Program-made: the position numbers and the translations under genes
Shown: positions 7,752 through 16,300 of the stretch, in pieces
Layout: the number at the start of each line of letters is the position of its first letter
How positions within the stretch are numbered: the stretch's first letter is position 1
The notes under the pieces: generated by a model
The model's database searches: none
What the model saw: the letters and a program-made list of their open reading frames with translations, nothing else
What the model was told of the DNA's origin: nothing
NCBI GenBank assembly: GCA_012797815.1
Contig: JAAZOK010000005.1
Location: 1 to 36,565, forward strand
Origin: Chloroflexota bacterium
Lineage (GTDB): Bacteria > Chloroflexota > Anaerolineae > Anaerolineales > Anaerolineaceae
Direction of reading: 5' to 3'
DNA: 36,565 bases

Positions 7752-7973
7752 CTACATGTTCAAGTATTTGAGCAACTCGAAGATCAGCAGAGCCGGCCAG
7801 ACAAGTGCTTTCAAGAAACCCAATACACCAAGCCAAAAAGTGGTGGCTTGACCGATAAAATACACACAAGCACCGACAAAACCCAATCCATAAATCGCAT
7901 TAGAAGTACCATGATGATGAACTACTTCGGTTTTGCGGCAATCGTTTTTGTTTTCACTCATTTCAGTGTTCAT
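7752..7973 (-). CDS. Small conserved-looking membrane protein with His-rich head
   Basis: 73 residues. Start at 7973 (MNTEMSEN) is fixed by AGGAG 5 nt upstream; a longer in-frame start would include that ribosome site in the coding region. A polar head of about 20 residues ends in VVHHHGTSNAIYGLG, followed by two hydrophobic segments (VGACVYFIGQATTFWLG and FLKALVWPALLIFELLKYL). The combination HHHGTSNAIYGLGF looks like a constrained motif; I have the impression of similar short unnamed proteins in other bacteria but cannot name a family. Possibly metal-binding at the membrane surface through the three His. Upstream of, and possibly co-transcribed with, the repeat membrane protein at 6625-7602. 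Confidence 0.75.
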   Translation of the reverse strand: MNTEMSENKNDCRKTEVVHHHGTSNAIYGLGFVGACVYFIGQATTFWLGVLGFLKALVWPALLIFELLKYLNM

Positions 7974-8374
7974 TTGTTCTCCTTCTATTCTCATTGATTC
8001 CTATCATTATTTACGTGAAACGGAAATTAAGGTTGCGGACCGATTGATGCGTATTAAATGATGGGTCGATTTTATGCGAGAGGATCCGGGGCAGGAACCG
8101 GATAAGGGCTGTTAAACCAGCATTTTCGAATTGAAAGAGCATATGGCTTATAACATTCCCAACCGATTGACACTCTTCTCTAGAATATTTCCCCATCAAT
8201 TACGAGTAATTCGTGAGGATTCATTGCAAGGAGTTCAGGCGGTTTGATCACCTGCAGCGCGGCAGTCTGTCAGCCCTTCCAATAGCCACTTCCCCTTCTC
8301 TGCTGTATCGACGAAAGATTTCACAAACCAAAAATCAATTCCATGACCGGTTGTAGATACAACATTTTTAATCA
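7974..8374. other. Gene-free stretch
   Basis: About 400 bp with no supportable gene. One 62-codon open frame (8011-8199, minus) has no ribosome site and no recognisable sequence. I see no tRNA, repeat or riboswitch fold here. Probably intergenic or decayed sequence. Confidence 0.55.
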
Positions 8375-8412
8375 AAAAGAGAGCGGTTGCATTCTTTTGA
8401 CCGCTCTCTTTT
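8375..8412 (-). terminator. Strong intrinsic terminator (usable in both directions)
   Basis: Perfect 13-bp stem AAAAGAGAGCGGT (8375-8387) with ACCGCTCTCTTTT (8400-8412), 12-nt loop. It sits 18 nt after the stop codon of the lipoprotein gene at 8431-8880, and the flanking A and T runs give a U-tract on both strands. Confidence 0.9.
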
Positions 8413-8430
8413 ATCTTAACCTAAGGGCAT

Positions 8431-8880
8431 TTACTGGACAGAAATTTCAACCAGTCCTTTGACCTGCTGCTTGCTGGAGAAATCAGGCAATACCGAGCGC
8501 AGAGTGCCATCATCATCGAAAGCAACGATACAGGTGGTGCATGCAGCCAATTCATCAGAGGTAACATCAGCGCTGAAGCCATCGGAAGCGATCAGAGAGA
8601 TGGTAGCATAATCGGTCACACCGGCAGCAGCCAGCAGATCGAGAATAGCAACACCATTATAAGTAGTGGTTTCACCATCTTTGTTGGTGTAATCCACATC
8701 CATCAGGGTCATCCCCTTCAGATCCGCTTCTGTCCAGGAAGCATCTGCTGCACCGCTAAGTGTCAAAATGGGTTCTGCGGCAGGGGCAGCTTCCATAGGG
8801 GCTTCGGCAGTTTTGGTTGCACAAGCAGACAGCAACAAACCCGCCACCAACACACTCATTAAAACTAATTTCTTACTCAT
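8431..8880 (-). CDS. Lipoprotein with oxidoreductase-molybdopterin-like domain
   Basis: 149 residues. Signal peptide with lipobox LLSAC (Cys20), Ala/Glu/Pro linker to about residue 38, then a single small domain. The domain pattern (WTEADLKGMTL, TYNGVAILDLLAAAGV, ISLIASDGFSADVTSDELA, then a Gly/Asp turn and LVEISV) matches short proteins annotated as oxidoreductase molybdopterin-binding-like, i.e. the sulfite-oxidase fold. The cysteine that ligates molybdenum in true family members is not at the expected place; the only mature cysteines apart from the lipid anchor are Cys114 and Cys117 in CTTC. Start at 8880 is fixed by GAGGAG just upstream. Expression appears to be under a Moco-type riboswitch (8989-9094), which independently ties the protein to molybdenum or tungsten cofactor metabolism. 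Acts outside the cytoplasm, lipid-anchored. Catalysis is not assured. Confidence 0.85.
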   Translation of the reverse strand: MSKKLVLMSVLVAGLLLSACATKTAEAPMEAAPAAEPILTLSGAADASWTEADLKGMTLMDVDYTNKDGETTTYNGVAILDLLAAAGVTDYATISLIASDGFSADVTSDELAACTTCIVAFDDDGTLRSVLPDFSSKQQVKGLVEISVQ

Positions 8881-8940
8881 TTTCTCCTCTTTCATGTGCT
8901 ATAAATATTTTTCGGTAATCCCTCCCTCACCCGTATTGTT

Positions 8941-8972
8941 ATAAAAAACAGCAACCGGAAAGGGCTGCTGTT
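8941..8972 (-). terminator. Leader terminator of the Moco-type riboswitch
   Basis: Read on the minus strand: AACAGCAGCC, loop CTTTCC, GGTTGCTGTT, then TTTTAT. The 10-bp stem includes one G-T pair. It lies between the aptamer and the lipoprotein start, 61 nt before the ATG at 8880, so it works as an expression platform rather than a gene end. Confidence 0.85.
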
Positions 8973-8988
8973 AAATGGCGCAAACCAC

Positions 8989-9094
8989 CAGCACATCCTC
9001 TTTCCAAACGGGAGGCGGGAGCGTTTCCGCTCGCACCCTAGCGGTCCAAGCACCATGGTTTCAATACTTTAGGCAGATGGACTCGAAGATGCTG
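8989..9094 (-). promoter_or_regulatory. Moco/Tuco-type riboswitch aptamer
   Basis: Read on the minus strand. Outer helix P1: CAGCATCTTC (9094-9085) with GAGGATGTGCTG (9000-8989), 10 pairs with a 2-nt bulge. Inside are GGTGCTTGG (9054-9046), a TAGGG segment leading into a GAGCG-GAAA-CGCTC hairpin with a GNRA loop (9032-9019), then GCCTCCCG followed by TTTGGAAAG (9016-9001). From memory the E. coli moaA leader has the same order: GGTGCTTTGGCC, CAGGG plus hairpin, GCCTCCCG, TGGAAAG and a closing GGCT. The present RNA lacks the extra arm found in E. coli between GGTGCTTGG and AGGG; short variants of this class have been proposed to sense tungsten cofactor. Seen: helices and motifs. Known: the class. 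Inferred: ligand. Confidence 0.82.
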
Positions 9095-9100
9095 TTAAAT

Positions 9101-9109
9101 ATTGTAGCA
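9101..9109 (-). promoter_or_regulatory. Extended -10 promoter of riboswitch leader
   Basis: Minus strand TGCTACAAT: -10 TACAAT (9106-9101) with an extended TGn element and no good -35. Expected start at 9096-9095, exactly at the 5' side of riboswitch helix P1, giving a leader of about 215 nt. Confidence 0.7.
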
Positions 9110-9187
9110 TAATCACCTTAGTGAAATAGCATCAATTCCATGCCTTTAAATGGGTTGAAAATACCGGTCTCCCATCATGCCCCATTG

Positions 9188-10195
9188 TCAATAATCCAAT
9201 AAGAACTCATAAACGCTGTCAAAATCCGCTCCAACAGCCACCTGGAGGGTTCTATCCACCAGGTTATAAACCACCGACCAGCGCGTGGCAGCACTACCCG
9301 TCTGTGAGACCGACCGCAACAAATCCATGCTTTCTTCCATGGTTAAATCACCCTGCTTGTCGCGCAGAGCAGTTTCGAGGAGAGCATAACGCCAGCAAGA
9401 TCCTGGGGCAGGTTGCTCGGTAAGCAAGAAATTAGTGGAAATCTGCCAGTCCTTTTCATTCCGGATAACAACAGGTTCTCCATTGATATATTCGATCACA
9501 GCCGAATGACCGCCCCGATCGGCTACCAGATAATGAACAGGCACACTGCCAAAATCAACGTTGTAATCCTGAATTAACTGCACGGCTTCCTGCACATCTC
9601 CGGCATAATCGAGCATGAGGCGTATCAATTCCAGGCTATCCAGCGTGCTTTTAACAGGATCGTTCCCCCCTTCAGCATGCGGAACGCTCATCATCCCGAC
9701 TGCCAAACCGGCTTCGTTCATACCATCAAAGGGCAGGTAAGGCGCATTCGAAAGCGCCTGCGGATCATCCAGGGGAGTGAGTTGTTCGTCATAACCAAGG
9801 TAAGAAATATCCACCATCGAAACCGAGCGATAACCCGTGGAAGGTTGGGTAAACAATAACAAAATCGGATGGCGATACCAATCGAAATTCCTGCCCAAAA
9901 TAGCATGACTATCACCATTAAAAACCGAAAAAACAGAACACGCAAAATCACTTTCAACCGGAAGAAGCGGTTGGATTTGAGTATGGACACCCATTTTTAA
10001 ATATTCCTCGAACCCATAATCCCCGGGGTACACATACACATAGAACGGATAATCGGAAATCTGCCGTAAGGTTGAAACTTGCCGGGGTTCAGCTGTGGTT
10101 TTTATGGGTTCGAGTGGAATCGCACTTCCCTTTGAGCAGGTAGAAGAAACAAGGAACATTGAGGTCAAAACAATTGACAGAATTTTCAATTTCAT
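9188..10195 (-). CDS. Ntn-hydrolase lipoprotein (linear amide C-N hydrolase / acyltransferase family)
   Basis: 335 residues. N-terminal signal segment with a lipobox-like SSTC (Cys20), so probably exported and possibly lipid-anchored. The core matches the choloylglycine hydrolase / acyl-CoA:6-APA acyltransferase superfamily: candidate nucleophile Cys86 in DFACSVFSVFNG, GRNFDWY with Arg102 and Asp105, and GMNEAGLAVGMM with Asn160. In this superfamily the Cys becomes N-terminal after autoproteolysis, which would remove residues 1-85 here, including the signal and anchor. Substrate is unknown: conjugated bile-type amides, N-acyl amino acids, N-acyl homoserine lactones or penicillin-like amides are all within the family range. 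The ribosome site is weak (GGA). Monocistronic; divergent from the ABC exporter at 10407. Confidence 0.85.
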   Translation of the reverse strand: MKLKILSIVLTSMFLVSSTCSKGSAIPLEPIKTTAEPRQVSTLRQISDYPFYVYVYPGDYGFEEYLKMGVHTQIQPLLPVESDFACSVFSVFNGDSHAILGRNFDWYRHPILLLFTQPSTGYRSVSMVDISYLGYDEQLTPLDDPQALSNAPYLPFDGMNEAGLAVGMMSVPHAEGGNDPVKSTLDSLELIRLMLDYAGDVQEAVQLIQDYNVDFGSVPVHYLVADRGGHSAVIEYINGEPVVIRNEKDWQISTNFLLTEQPAPGSCWRYALLETALRDKQGDLTMEESMDLLRSVSQTGSAATRWSVVYNLVDRTLQVAVGADFDSVYEFLLDY

Positions 10196-10406
10196 CTTAA
10201 TCCGATTCCAGCGGTATCACACTTTATATGAAATTACAGGTTAAACCATATCTTCAGCTTAATGAAGTCGGTCCGAATTGTCATCAGACACTTGTAGCAT
10301 CACATCACCCTGTTCGTTTGTGATAAGGGTATACATTCAAAAGCCAGGGTGGGGTAGAATGGGGATGTATTTTTTACCAGTAGGTAATCCATCGGAGGTA
10401 GTTTTC

Positions 10407-12170
10407 GTGAAGTCATTCCGGTTCGTGTTCCAATATTTAAAAAAATACAGCGGAGTGCTGATCCTGACCGTGCTCAGCATGCTGCTGCTGGTGGGGGTGC
10501 AGTTACTGGCTCCCTGGATCGTAAAAACGATGGTCGCAACTGTCACCGATTCCAATATGGCACACAGCGATATGCAGGAGATCACCAAACTGGCATTGCT
10601 GGCACTGGGAGTGTATATCGCACGGGCCGGGTTGCAGTTCGTACGCAGTTATATGGCACATGTCGCGGGTTGGAGCGTGGTCGCAGACGTGCGCTCCAAA
10701 CTGTATGAGCACATCCAACGGCTCTCCTTGCGTTTTTATGAGAACAAGCAGACCGGCAACCTCATGTCACAATTGGTAAATGACACCGATCTATTGGAAA
10801 ATCTGATCGCGCATGCCATCCCGGATCTTACGGCAAACGTTTTGATGCTTCTGGGGGTAGTGGCAATCTTACTGCACATCAACACCAACCTGACATTGTT
10901 GAGCATAACCCCGGTTCCCCTGATTATCCTTGCCATGAAAGCATTCGATAAATATGTGCGCCCGGCTTTTCGAACTCGCCAGCGGAAACTGGGGGAATTG
11001 AACGCTACGCTTAACGAAAATCTATCCGGGGTGCTCGAGATCAAGGCATTCACACGCGAGGAAGCCGAAGCGGTGCGGTTAAAAGGACATATCATGCAAT
11101 ACCGTGACTCAATGCTGCATGCCCTGCGTTTAATGGCGACTTTCCATCCTTTGATCGAATTCTCCTCTTCCCTGGGTACCATCATCCTGATCTATTTCGG
11201 GGGGAAATTCATCCTGGGACAAACCCTGGCAATAGCCGACCTGGTAGCATTTTTCTTATACCTGGACCTGCTATACCAGCCAGTGCGTGAAATGAGCAAG
11301 GTATGGGAAAGCGTCCAACAAGCTCTGGCGGGTGCGGAACGGGTGAACGAACTGTTCAAAGAAGCACCCAGCATCGTGGAAAAACCGGGTGCCATCCCGT
11401 TACCGGAAGGGAATAGTGATACGATCACCCTACAGGATGTAAGTTTTGGTTATGAAAAAGGCATCCCGGTTCTGAAACATATCAACTTACAGATTCCACA
11501 CGGAAAGGTAGTTGCGCTGGTAGGTCCAACGGGAGTGGGAAAGACCACCCTGGTAAACCTGATCCCGCGTTTTTATGATGTCGACGAAGGATCCATCTCG
11601 ATCAATGGCTACGACATCCGTGATCTGACGATCAAGAGCATCCGCCAGCGCATCAGTATCGTGCTGCAAAATGTATTCCTGTTCCACGGGTCTGTCAGGG
11701 AAAACATCCTGTTCGGTCGCAGGGATGCCAGCGATGAAGAATTGTATCTGGCAGCGAAAATTGCCAATGCCAATGAGTTTATTGAAAAACTACCGGAGGG
11801 ATATGATACGATGATCGGGGAGCGCGGGGTGAAATTATCCGGCGGGCAGCGCCAACGTCTCGCCATCGCCCGGGCAGTCTTGAAAAACGCACCCATCCTG
11901 ATACTAGATGAAGCGACCTCTTCGGTCGACACCGAAACAGAATTGTTGATCCAGCAGGCACTGGAAAAACTGATGGTCGGGAAGACCGTCATCATCATCG
12001 CCCACCGTCTGTCGACCATCCGCAATGCGGATCTGATCGTAGTGCTGGAAGGTAACCACATCGTAGAACAAGGCACCCATCAGGAATTGATGAAAGAAAA
12101 TGGATTATACAAACGTCTGATTGAAGTGCAAATGAGCGGGGACCTGGCATTGAAGGGTGGTGCGGCATGA
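10407..12170 (+). CDS. ABC exporter, fused membrane and ATPase domains (MsbA/LmrA type)
   Basis: 587 residues from a GTG start at 10407, chosen because GGAGG (10394-10398) lies 8 nt upstream and the product then begins VKSFRFVFQYLKKY as half-transporters do. Six membrane helices in the first ~300 residues, then a nucleotide-binding domain: Walker A GPTGVGKTT near residue 373, signature LSGGQRQRLAIARA near 476, Walker B ILILDEATS near 496 and switch His in AHRLST near 531. All catalytic residues are intact, so it can work as a homodimer. Lipids, peptides or drugs are possible substrates. A 12-codon open frame overlaps its stop codon, see findings. Confidence 0.95.
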   Translation: MKSFRFVFQYLKKYSGVLILTVLSMLLLVGVQLLAPWIVKTMVATVTDSNMAHSDMQEITKLALLALGVYIARAGLQFVRSYMAHVAGWSVVADVRSKLYEHIQRLSLRFYENKQTGNLMSQLVNDTDLLENLIAHAIPDLTANVLMLLGVVAILLHINTNLTLLSITPVPLIILAMKAFDKYVRPAFRTRQRKLGELNATLNENLSGVLEIKAFTREEAEAVRLKGHIMQYRDSMLHALRLMATFHPLIEFSSSLGTIILIYFGGKFILGQTLAIADLVAFFLYLDLLYQPVREMSKVWESVQQALAGAERVNELFKEAPSIVEKPGAIPLPEGNSDTITLQDVSFGYEKGIPVLKHINLQIPHGKVVALVGPTGVGKTTLVNLIPRFYDVDEGSISINGYDIRDLTIKSIRQRISIVLQNVFLFHGSVRENILFGRRDASDEELYLAAKIANANEFIEKLPEGYDTMIGERGVKLSGGQRQRLAIARAVLKNAPILILDEATSSVDTETELLIQQALEKLMVGKTVIIIAHRLSTIRNADLIVVLEGNHIVEQGTHQELMKENGLYKRLIEVQMSGDLALKGGAA

Positions 12171-12205
12171 ACAGCCCGGCGGATAAAAACAGGAGAATAT
12201 CTTAA
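12167..12205 (+). other. 12-codon open frame overlapping the ABC exporter stop
   Basis: ATGA overlap at 12167-12170 starts a frame coding MNSPADKNRRIS and stopping at TAA 12203-12205. The ABC coding end provides no clear ribosome site. It may be chance, or the remnant of a second half-transporter that ABC exporters often follow. Confidence 0.25.
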
Positions 12206-12266
12206 CGAGCACTTTTCACAAATTGTTCATCGAGAAATCGAGTTCTCCTTATAAATAAACGACAAC

Positions 12267-12290
12267 CCGGGGAATGTGCCCCGGTTCTCT
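12267..12290 (+). terminator. Probable terminator after the ABC exporter gene
   Basis: Perfect 6-bp GC stem CCGGGG/CCCCGG (12267-12272 with 12279-12284) with flanking AA/TT pairs and a 6-nt loop, followed by the T-rich TTCTCTT. The rest of the 210-bp gap up to the SDR gene is AT-rich and probably carries its promoter, not resolved. Confidence 0.65.
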
Positions 12291-12380
12291 TCAGATGTTT
12301 AGACAAATCTCTTATACCGATTCTCCCGCTTATTTTTTATTATTAATTTGATAAATATTACTTTAGAAATGGAGGTAAAA

Positions 12381-13196
12381 ATGTCTTCTAAAACCATACC
12401 TCAATTATTCGACTTAAGCGGGAAAACAGCCATTGTCACGGGTGGGTCAATGGGCATCGGAAGGAGCATTGTAGAACGGCTCAGTGAAGCCGGTGCTGCA
12501 GTGGTCATTGCAGATATCGATCAAGAACATGGTGAGCAAACCAAACAAGAGCTCAGCCAGCAAGGTAGAAAAATCGAATTCATCAACACCAATATCAGCA
12601 AGGTAGTTGACATCGAAAAAGCAATTGAATTTACCATTAAGAAATTCGGGAGTATCGATATCCTGGTGAATAATGCCGGCGTGTTCCCCTTTATGCCCGC
12701 CTTGAACATGACGGAACAAGACTGGGATCGTGTGCTGGATATCAACCTGAAGGGTACCTTCTTCTTCACGCAAAAAGCAGCACAGAAGATGATCGAAGGT
12801 AAACACAGCGGGAAGATCGTCAATATCGCATCCATTGATGCCATTCATCCCACCGGGAATCTGGTCCACTATGATTCCTCGAAAGGGGGAGTGGTAATGA
12901 TGACCAAGGCTTTAGCTATGGAATGGGGGAAGCAGGGTATTCTGGTAAATGCCATCGCACCCGGCGGGATCGAAACGCCCGGAGCTGCCCAGAGCTCGGC
13001 AGCCATGATCAAGGCAGCCGGGTTAAAACAAGAGCAGATCGACGAAATGGGAAAAGCCTTCACTGCACGTATTCCATTAGGGCGACAAGGAAACCCGGAT
13101 GAAATTGCCACCGTGGCATTGTTCCTGGCGAGCGATGCAGCCGCATATATCACCGGGGAAACCATCGTCGTAGACGGTGGTTATCTGTTGAGCTAG
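12381..13196 (+). CDS. Short-chain dehydrogenase/reductase (SDR, classical)
   Basis: 271 residues; start at 12381 is fixed by GGAGG 5 nt upstream (an upstream in-frame ATG has no site). Classical SDR: cofactor motif TGGSMGIG near residue 20, acidic IADID after strand 2 favouring NAD(H), NNAGVF near 97, active-site Ser in IVNIASIDA near 149, catalytic Tyr and Lys in YDSSK near 164 and 168, and the C-terminal GETIVVDGGYLLS. The insertion PGAAQSSAAMIKAAGLKQEQIDEM over the substrate pocket resembles sugar or polyol and 3-oxoacyl SDRs. Substrate cannot be read from the sequence. Single gene, closed by a strong terminator. Confidence 0.93.
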   Translation: MSSKTIPQLFDLSGKTAIVTGGSMGIGRSIVERLSEAGAAVVIADIDQEHGEQTKQELSQQGRKIEFINTNISKVVDIEKAIEFTIKKFGSIDILVNNAGVFPFMPALNMTEQDWDRVLDINLKGTFFFTQKAAQKMIEGKHSGKIVNIASIDAIHPTGNLVHYDSSKGGVVMMTKALAMEWGKQGILVNAIAPGGIETPGAAQSSAAMIKAAGLKQEQIDEMGKAFTARIPLGRQGNPDEIATVALFLASDAAAYITGETIVVDGGYLLS

Positions 13197-13221
13197 TTTT
13201 TTTAGTCCGAAAAATCGTAAG

Positions 13222-13253
13222 CCGGGGTGGTCATCTCTGACCACCCCGGTTTT
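13222..13253 (+). terminator. Strong intrinsic terminator after SDR gene
   Basis: Perfect 12-bp stem CCGGGGTGGTCA (13222-13233) with TGACCACCCCGG (13238-13249), 4-nt loop TCTC, followed by TTTT. It begins 26 nt after the SDR stop codon. Confidence 0.93.
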
Positions 13254-13299
13254 ATCTTGCCACCTGCAGCCATAGATTTTTTCCCTAACAATAAAACAC

Positions 13300-13337
13300 T
13301 TCATGGAAGAAACGAACCTTGCTATAATTCATGGAAG
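13300..13337 (+). promoter_or_regulatory. Extended -10 promoter of secreted protein gene, flanked by a direct repeat
   Basis: TGC-TATAAT at 13320-13328 is an extended -10 box; no good -35. The 10-mer TTCATGGAAG occurs at 13300-13309 and again at 13328-13337, 28 bp apart, on either side of the -10 box, and could be a regulator site. Confidence 0.6.
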
Positions 13338-13392
13338 GGTAAAGCTTCCCTGCAAAGTCTAGTTAAATATCTAATTGATCGAGGAGAATACA

Positions 13393-16300
13393 ATGAAAAA
13401 GAGATTCTTGCTCAGGCTTTGTTTGTCAATCTCATTTTTATTTACACTCATTCCCAATCCCATTTTCGCCACTGCTCAAAACCTTGAAAATTCGTGGTCC
13501 TTAACCTCACAGGTTGGCGGCACCGCACAGGCAATAGCCTTAGATGGAAATACCCTCTATCTTGGGGTTGGAATGCATGTGGAGATCTTTGATATTTCCA
13601 ATCCCATAGAACCGGTGCTTCTTGGCACCAGTTCCATCCTACCGGGTTCCGTAGAAAACCTTTCGATCAGTAATTCGGGCTATCTGTACGCAGCCTGCGG
13701 ACAATCAGGATTGCAAATTCTCGATGTCTCAAATCCCTCCACCCCTCAACTAATCGGTTCTTATGACACCCTTGGATATACCGAAAAAATACTGATCCAA
13801 GATACTCACGCAATATTAGCCGATGGACCAAACGGAATTCAAATTGTGGATATATCCGATCCTTCTTCTCCCACCTGGATCAGCGAAGTTTACCCGCTGG
13901 CATATGCCTATGATGTAGCTTTATCCGGAAACATCCTCTATGCAGCAGCAGGTGGAAGCGGAATCCTGATGGCTGATGTGAGCGATATTCAACAGCCGCA
14001 AGAGAACGGCATTCTCAGCATGCCTGGTTTTGTCTATGCCCTGGCTGTTTCCGGAAAGCACATTTACAGTGCCAATGCATGGGGCGGGTTGGGGAGGGTC
14101 GATATCAGCGAACCGCTTTCACCAACGGTGATGAATGCCATTGCAACTGATGGATGGGTGATGGATGTGGATATCCAAAATTCCAATTTGCTGGCCATGG
14201 ATGGAACAGATGGAGTACGGCTCTACGATATCACCAATGAGACGCCAGGTTTAATGGGAGTTTATGCAGATACCGGATTCACTTTTCAGGGATTGTTAAA
14301 AGGTGAAAACGCCTATGTCACAGATAAGGAACAGGGTTTACTGGTGCTTGATTTCAGCAGTTCAAGCAACCCCCGCCTGACCGGTCAGTATCTTCCCATT
14401 TTGGATGCGCGCCGGGTAACCATGAGCGGGAAAGCAGCCTATGTATCTGGCGGGTTATCAGGAATGAGGGTGATCGACCTCAGCAACCCCGTTCTACCCG
14501 AAGAAACATTCTGGTTTGATACCCAAAGTGGGTACGCAAACAGAGTATTGGTTGATGGTCAGACAGCCTATCTAACAACCCACCTGGCAACACAATATCC
14601 TCTGCGTATTTTCGATATCAGTGACCCATTCAATCCGCAGCTGCTCGGACAGGTACCCAATGATGAAGCAGTGTTCAATACCGCTTTCCGTTCCATGGCA
14701 TATTCCAATGGCTATATTTATATCCCCGGCGAAAATTTCGATGTGTCTGTTGATGTAAGAGATGCTGCCAATCCAGCAGTGATCTCAAAAATTCCCTTCG
14801 AAAACCCGATCAATGCTGCAACAAACGGATCGCTGCTCGTTTCCGTGAACAACAACCAGTTGCAACTGGTAGATATTACCGATCCGGCAAACCTGACCCA
14901 GATTTCAACCTTTGAGCGCAGCAGTGGTGGAGAAGGGGTCGCCTTTTTCGATGAGAATACGGTTGTCACTTCAGGCGATACAGGAATGATCGTTGTGGAT
15001 GTCAGCAATCCCTCATCACCCCGACAAGTATCCTCTGTGGATATTCCGGGAGCCATCATGGAAATCTTCATCGATGGAAATACAGCTTACTTAAGCTGTC
15101 TGGGCGCCGGCGTCCAGATCGTGGATCTTTCTGATATCGAACAACCTGAGCTGATTGGAGCTGTTGAAACTCCCGGCATTGCTTACGACTGTCACGTGCA
15201 GGGAAATACCATGCTGGTTGCCGATAGTTACGGCGGTTTGTTGATCTATCAACCTGGTCCTTCCAGCAATACAGCAATGCAGGCGGGTAGTTCCTCTGCC
15301 TGGATTCAATCGATCGGGTCAGCGAACCATCAGCCGGGTATCCAATATACATCCTTTGCAACAACAAGAAACTCTGTTAATTCGACCGCAGACACAGCGG
15401 CAAAGAACCAACCCGCTTCTTCCTCCACCTGCACCGTCACCACCACTGCGGATGAGGGAGAAGGCAGCTTAAGAGAATGTCTCGCCTCATTAAATGAAGG
15501 GGGAGTCATCGATTTTGATACCCAGGTTTTCTTACCAGGTAAACCTGCTACCATTCAGGTTCTTTCACCCCTGCCAGTCATCGACCAGATCAATTCTATT
15601 ACCGTCGATGCCAGCAACGCCGGGGTGATCGTGGATGGCAGTCAGCTGGAATCAGGCACAGGGCTTGAATTCTATACCTCCAACAGTACCATCAAGGGAC
15701 TGCAGATCATCCATTTCCCCGAAAATGGGATGCGCATTAATGGCGATGCCAACCAGATCGGTGGAAACCGTCTGGTGGGCGAGGGTCCGATCGGTGAGGG
15801 CAACCTGTTGAGCGGAAATGGGATCAACGGCATCATCCTGTACGGCAACAACAATGTCATCAGCGGCAACCTGATCGGTACCGATATCAAGGGCACCAGT
15901 GCTTTCCCCAATTATTACGGAGTATTCATCTCAGAATGGTGCCAAGATACCATCGTGGGTGGAACCAGCGAGGGAGAAGGAAATGTGATCAGCGGTAACA
16001 CCTTCAGCAATCTGGATACCTGGGGCAACCATGCGATGGTGATGGGCAACCTGATCGGGCTGGATATCACCGGCAGCAAAGCCATTCGGACCGAATCCCA
16101 ATCCAATATCATCATCGAATCAGGCGCATCCAATACCGTCATTGGCGGAACCCAGCCTGAAATGCGCAATATCATCAGCGGCAGCGATCTGGGCATCATC
16201 ATGAGCGATCCCAACAGTTACCAGAATTCCGTCATCGGGAACTATATCGGCACCGACATCACCGGGACAAAAGCCATCCCCAATAATACCGGATTAACCA

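Noticed and set aside
8011-8199. 62-codon open frame on the minus strand in the gene-free stretch
   Set aside because: No ribosome site, no recognisable sequence or hydrophobic pattern; probably chance.
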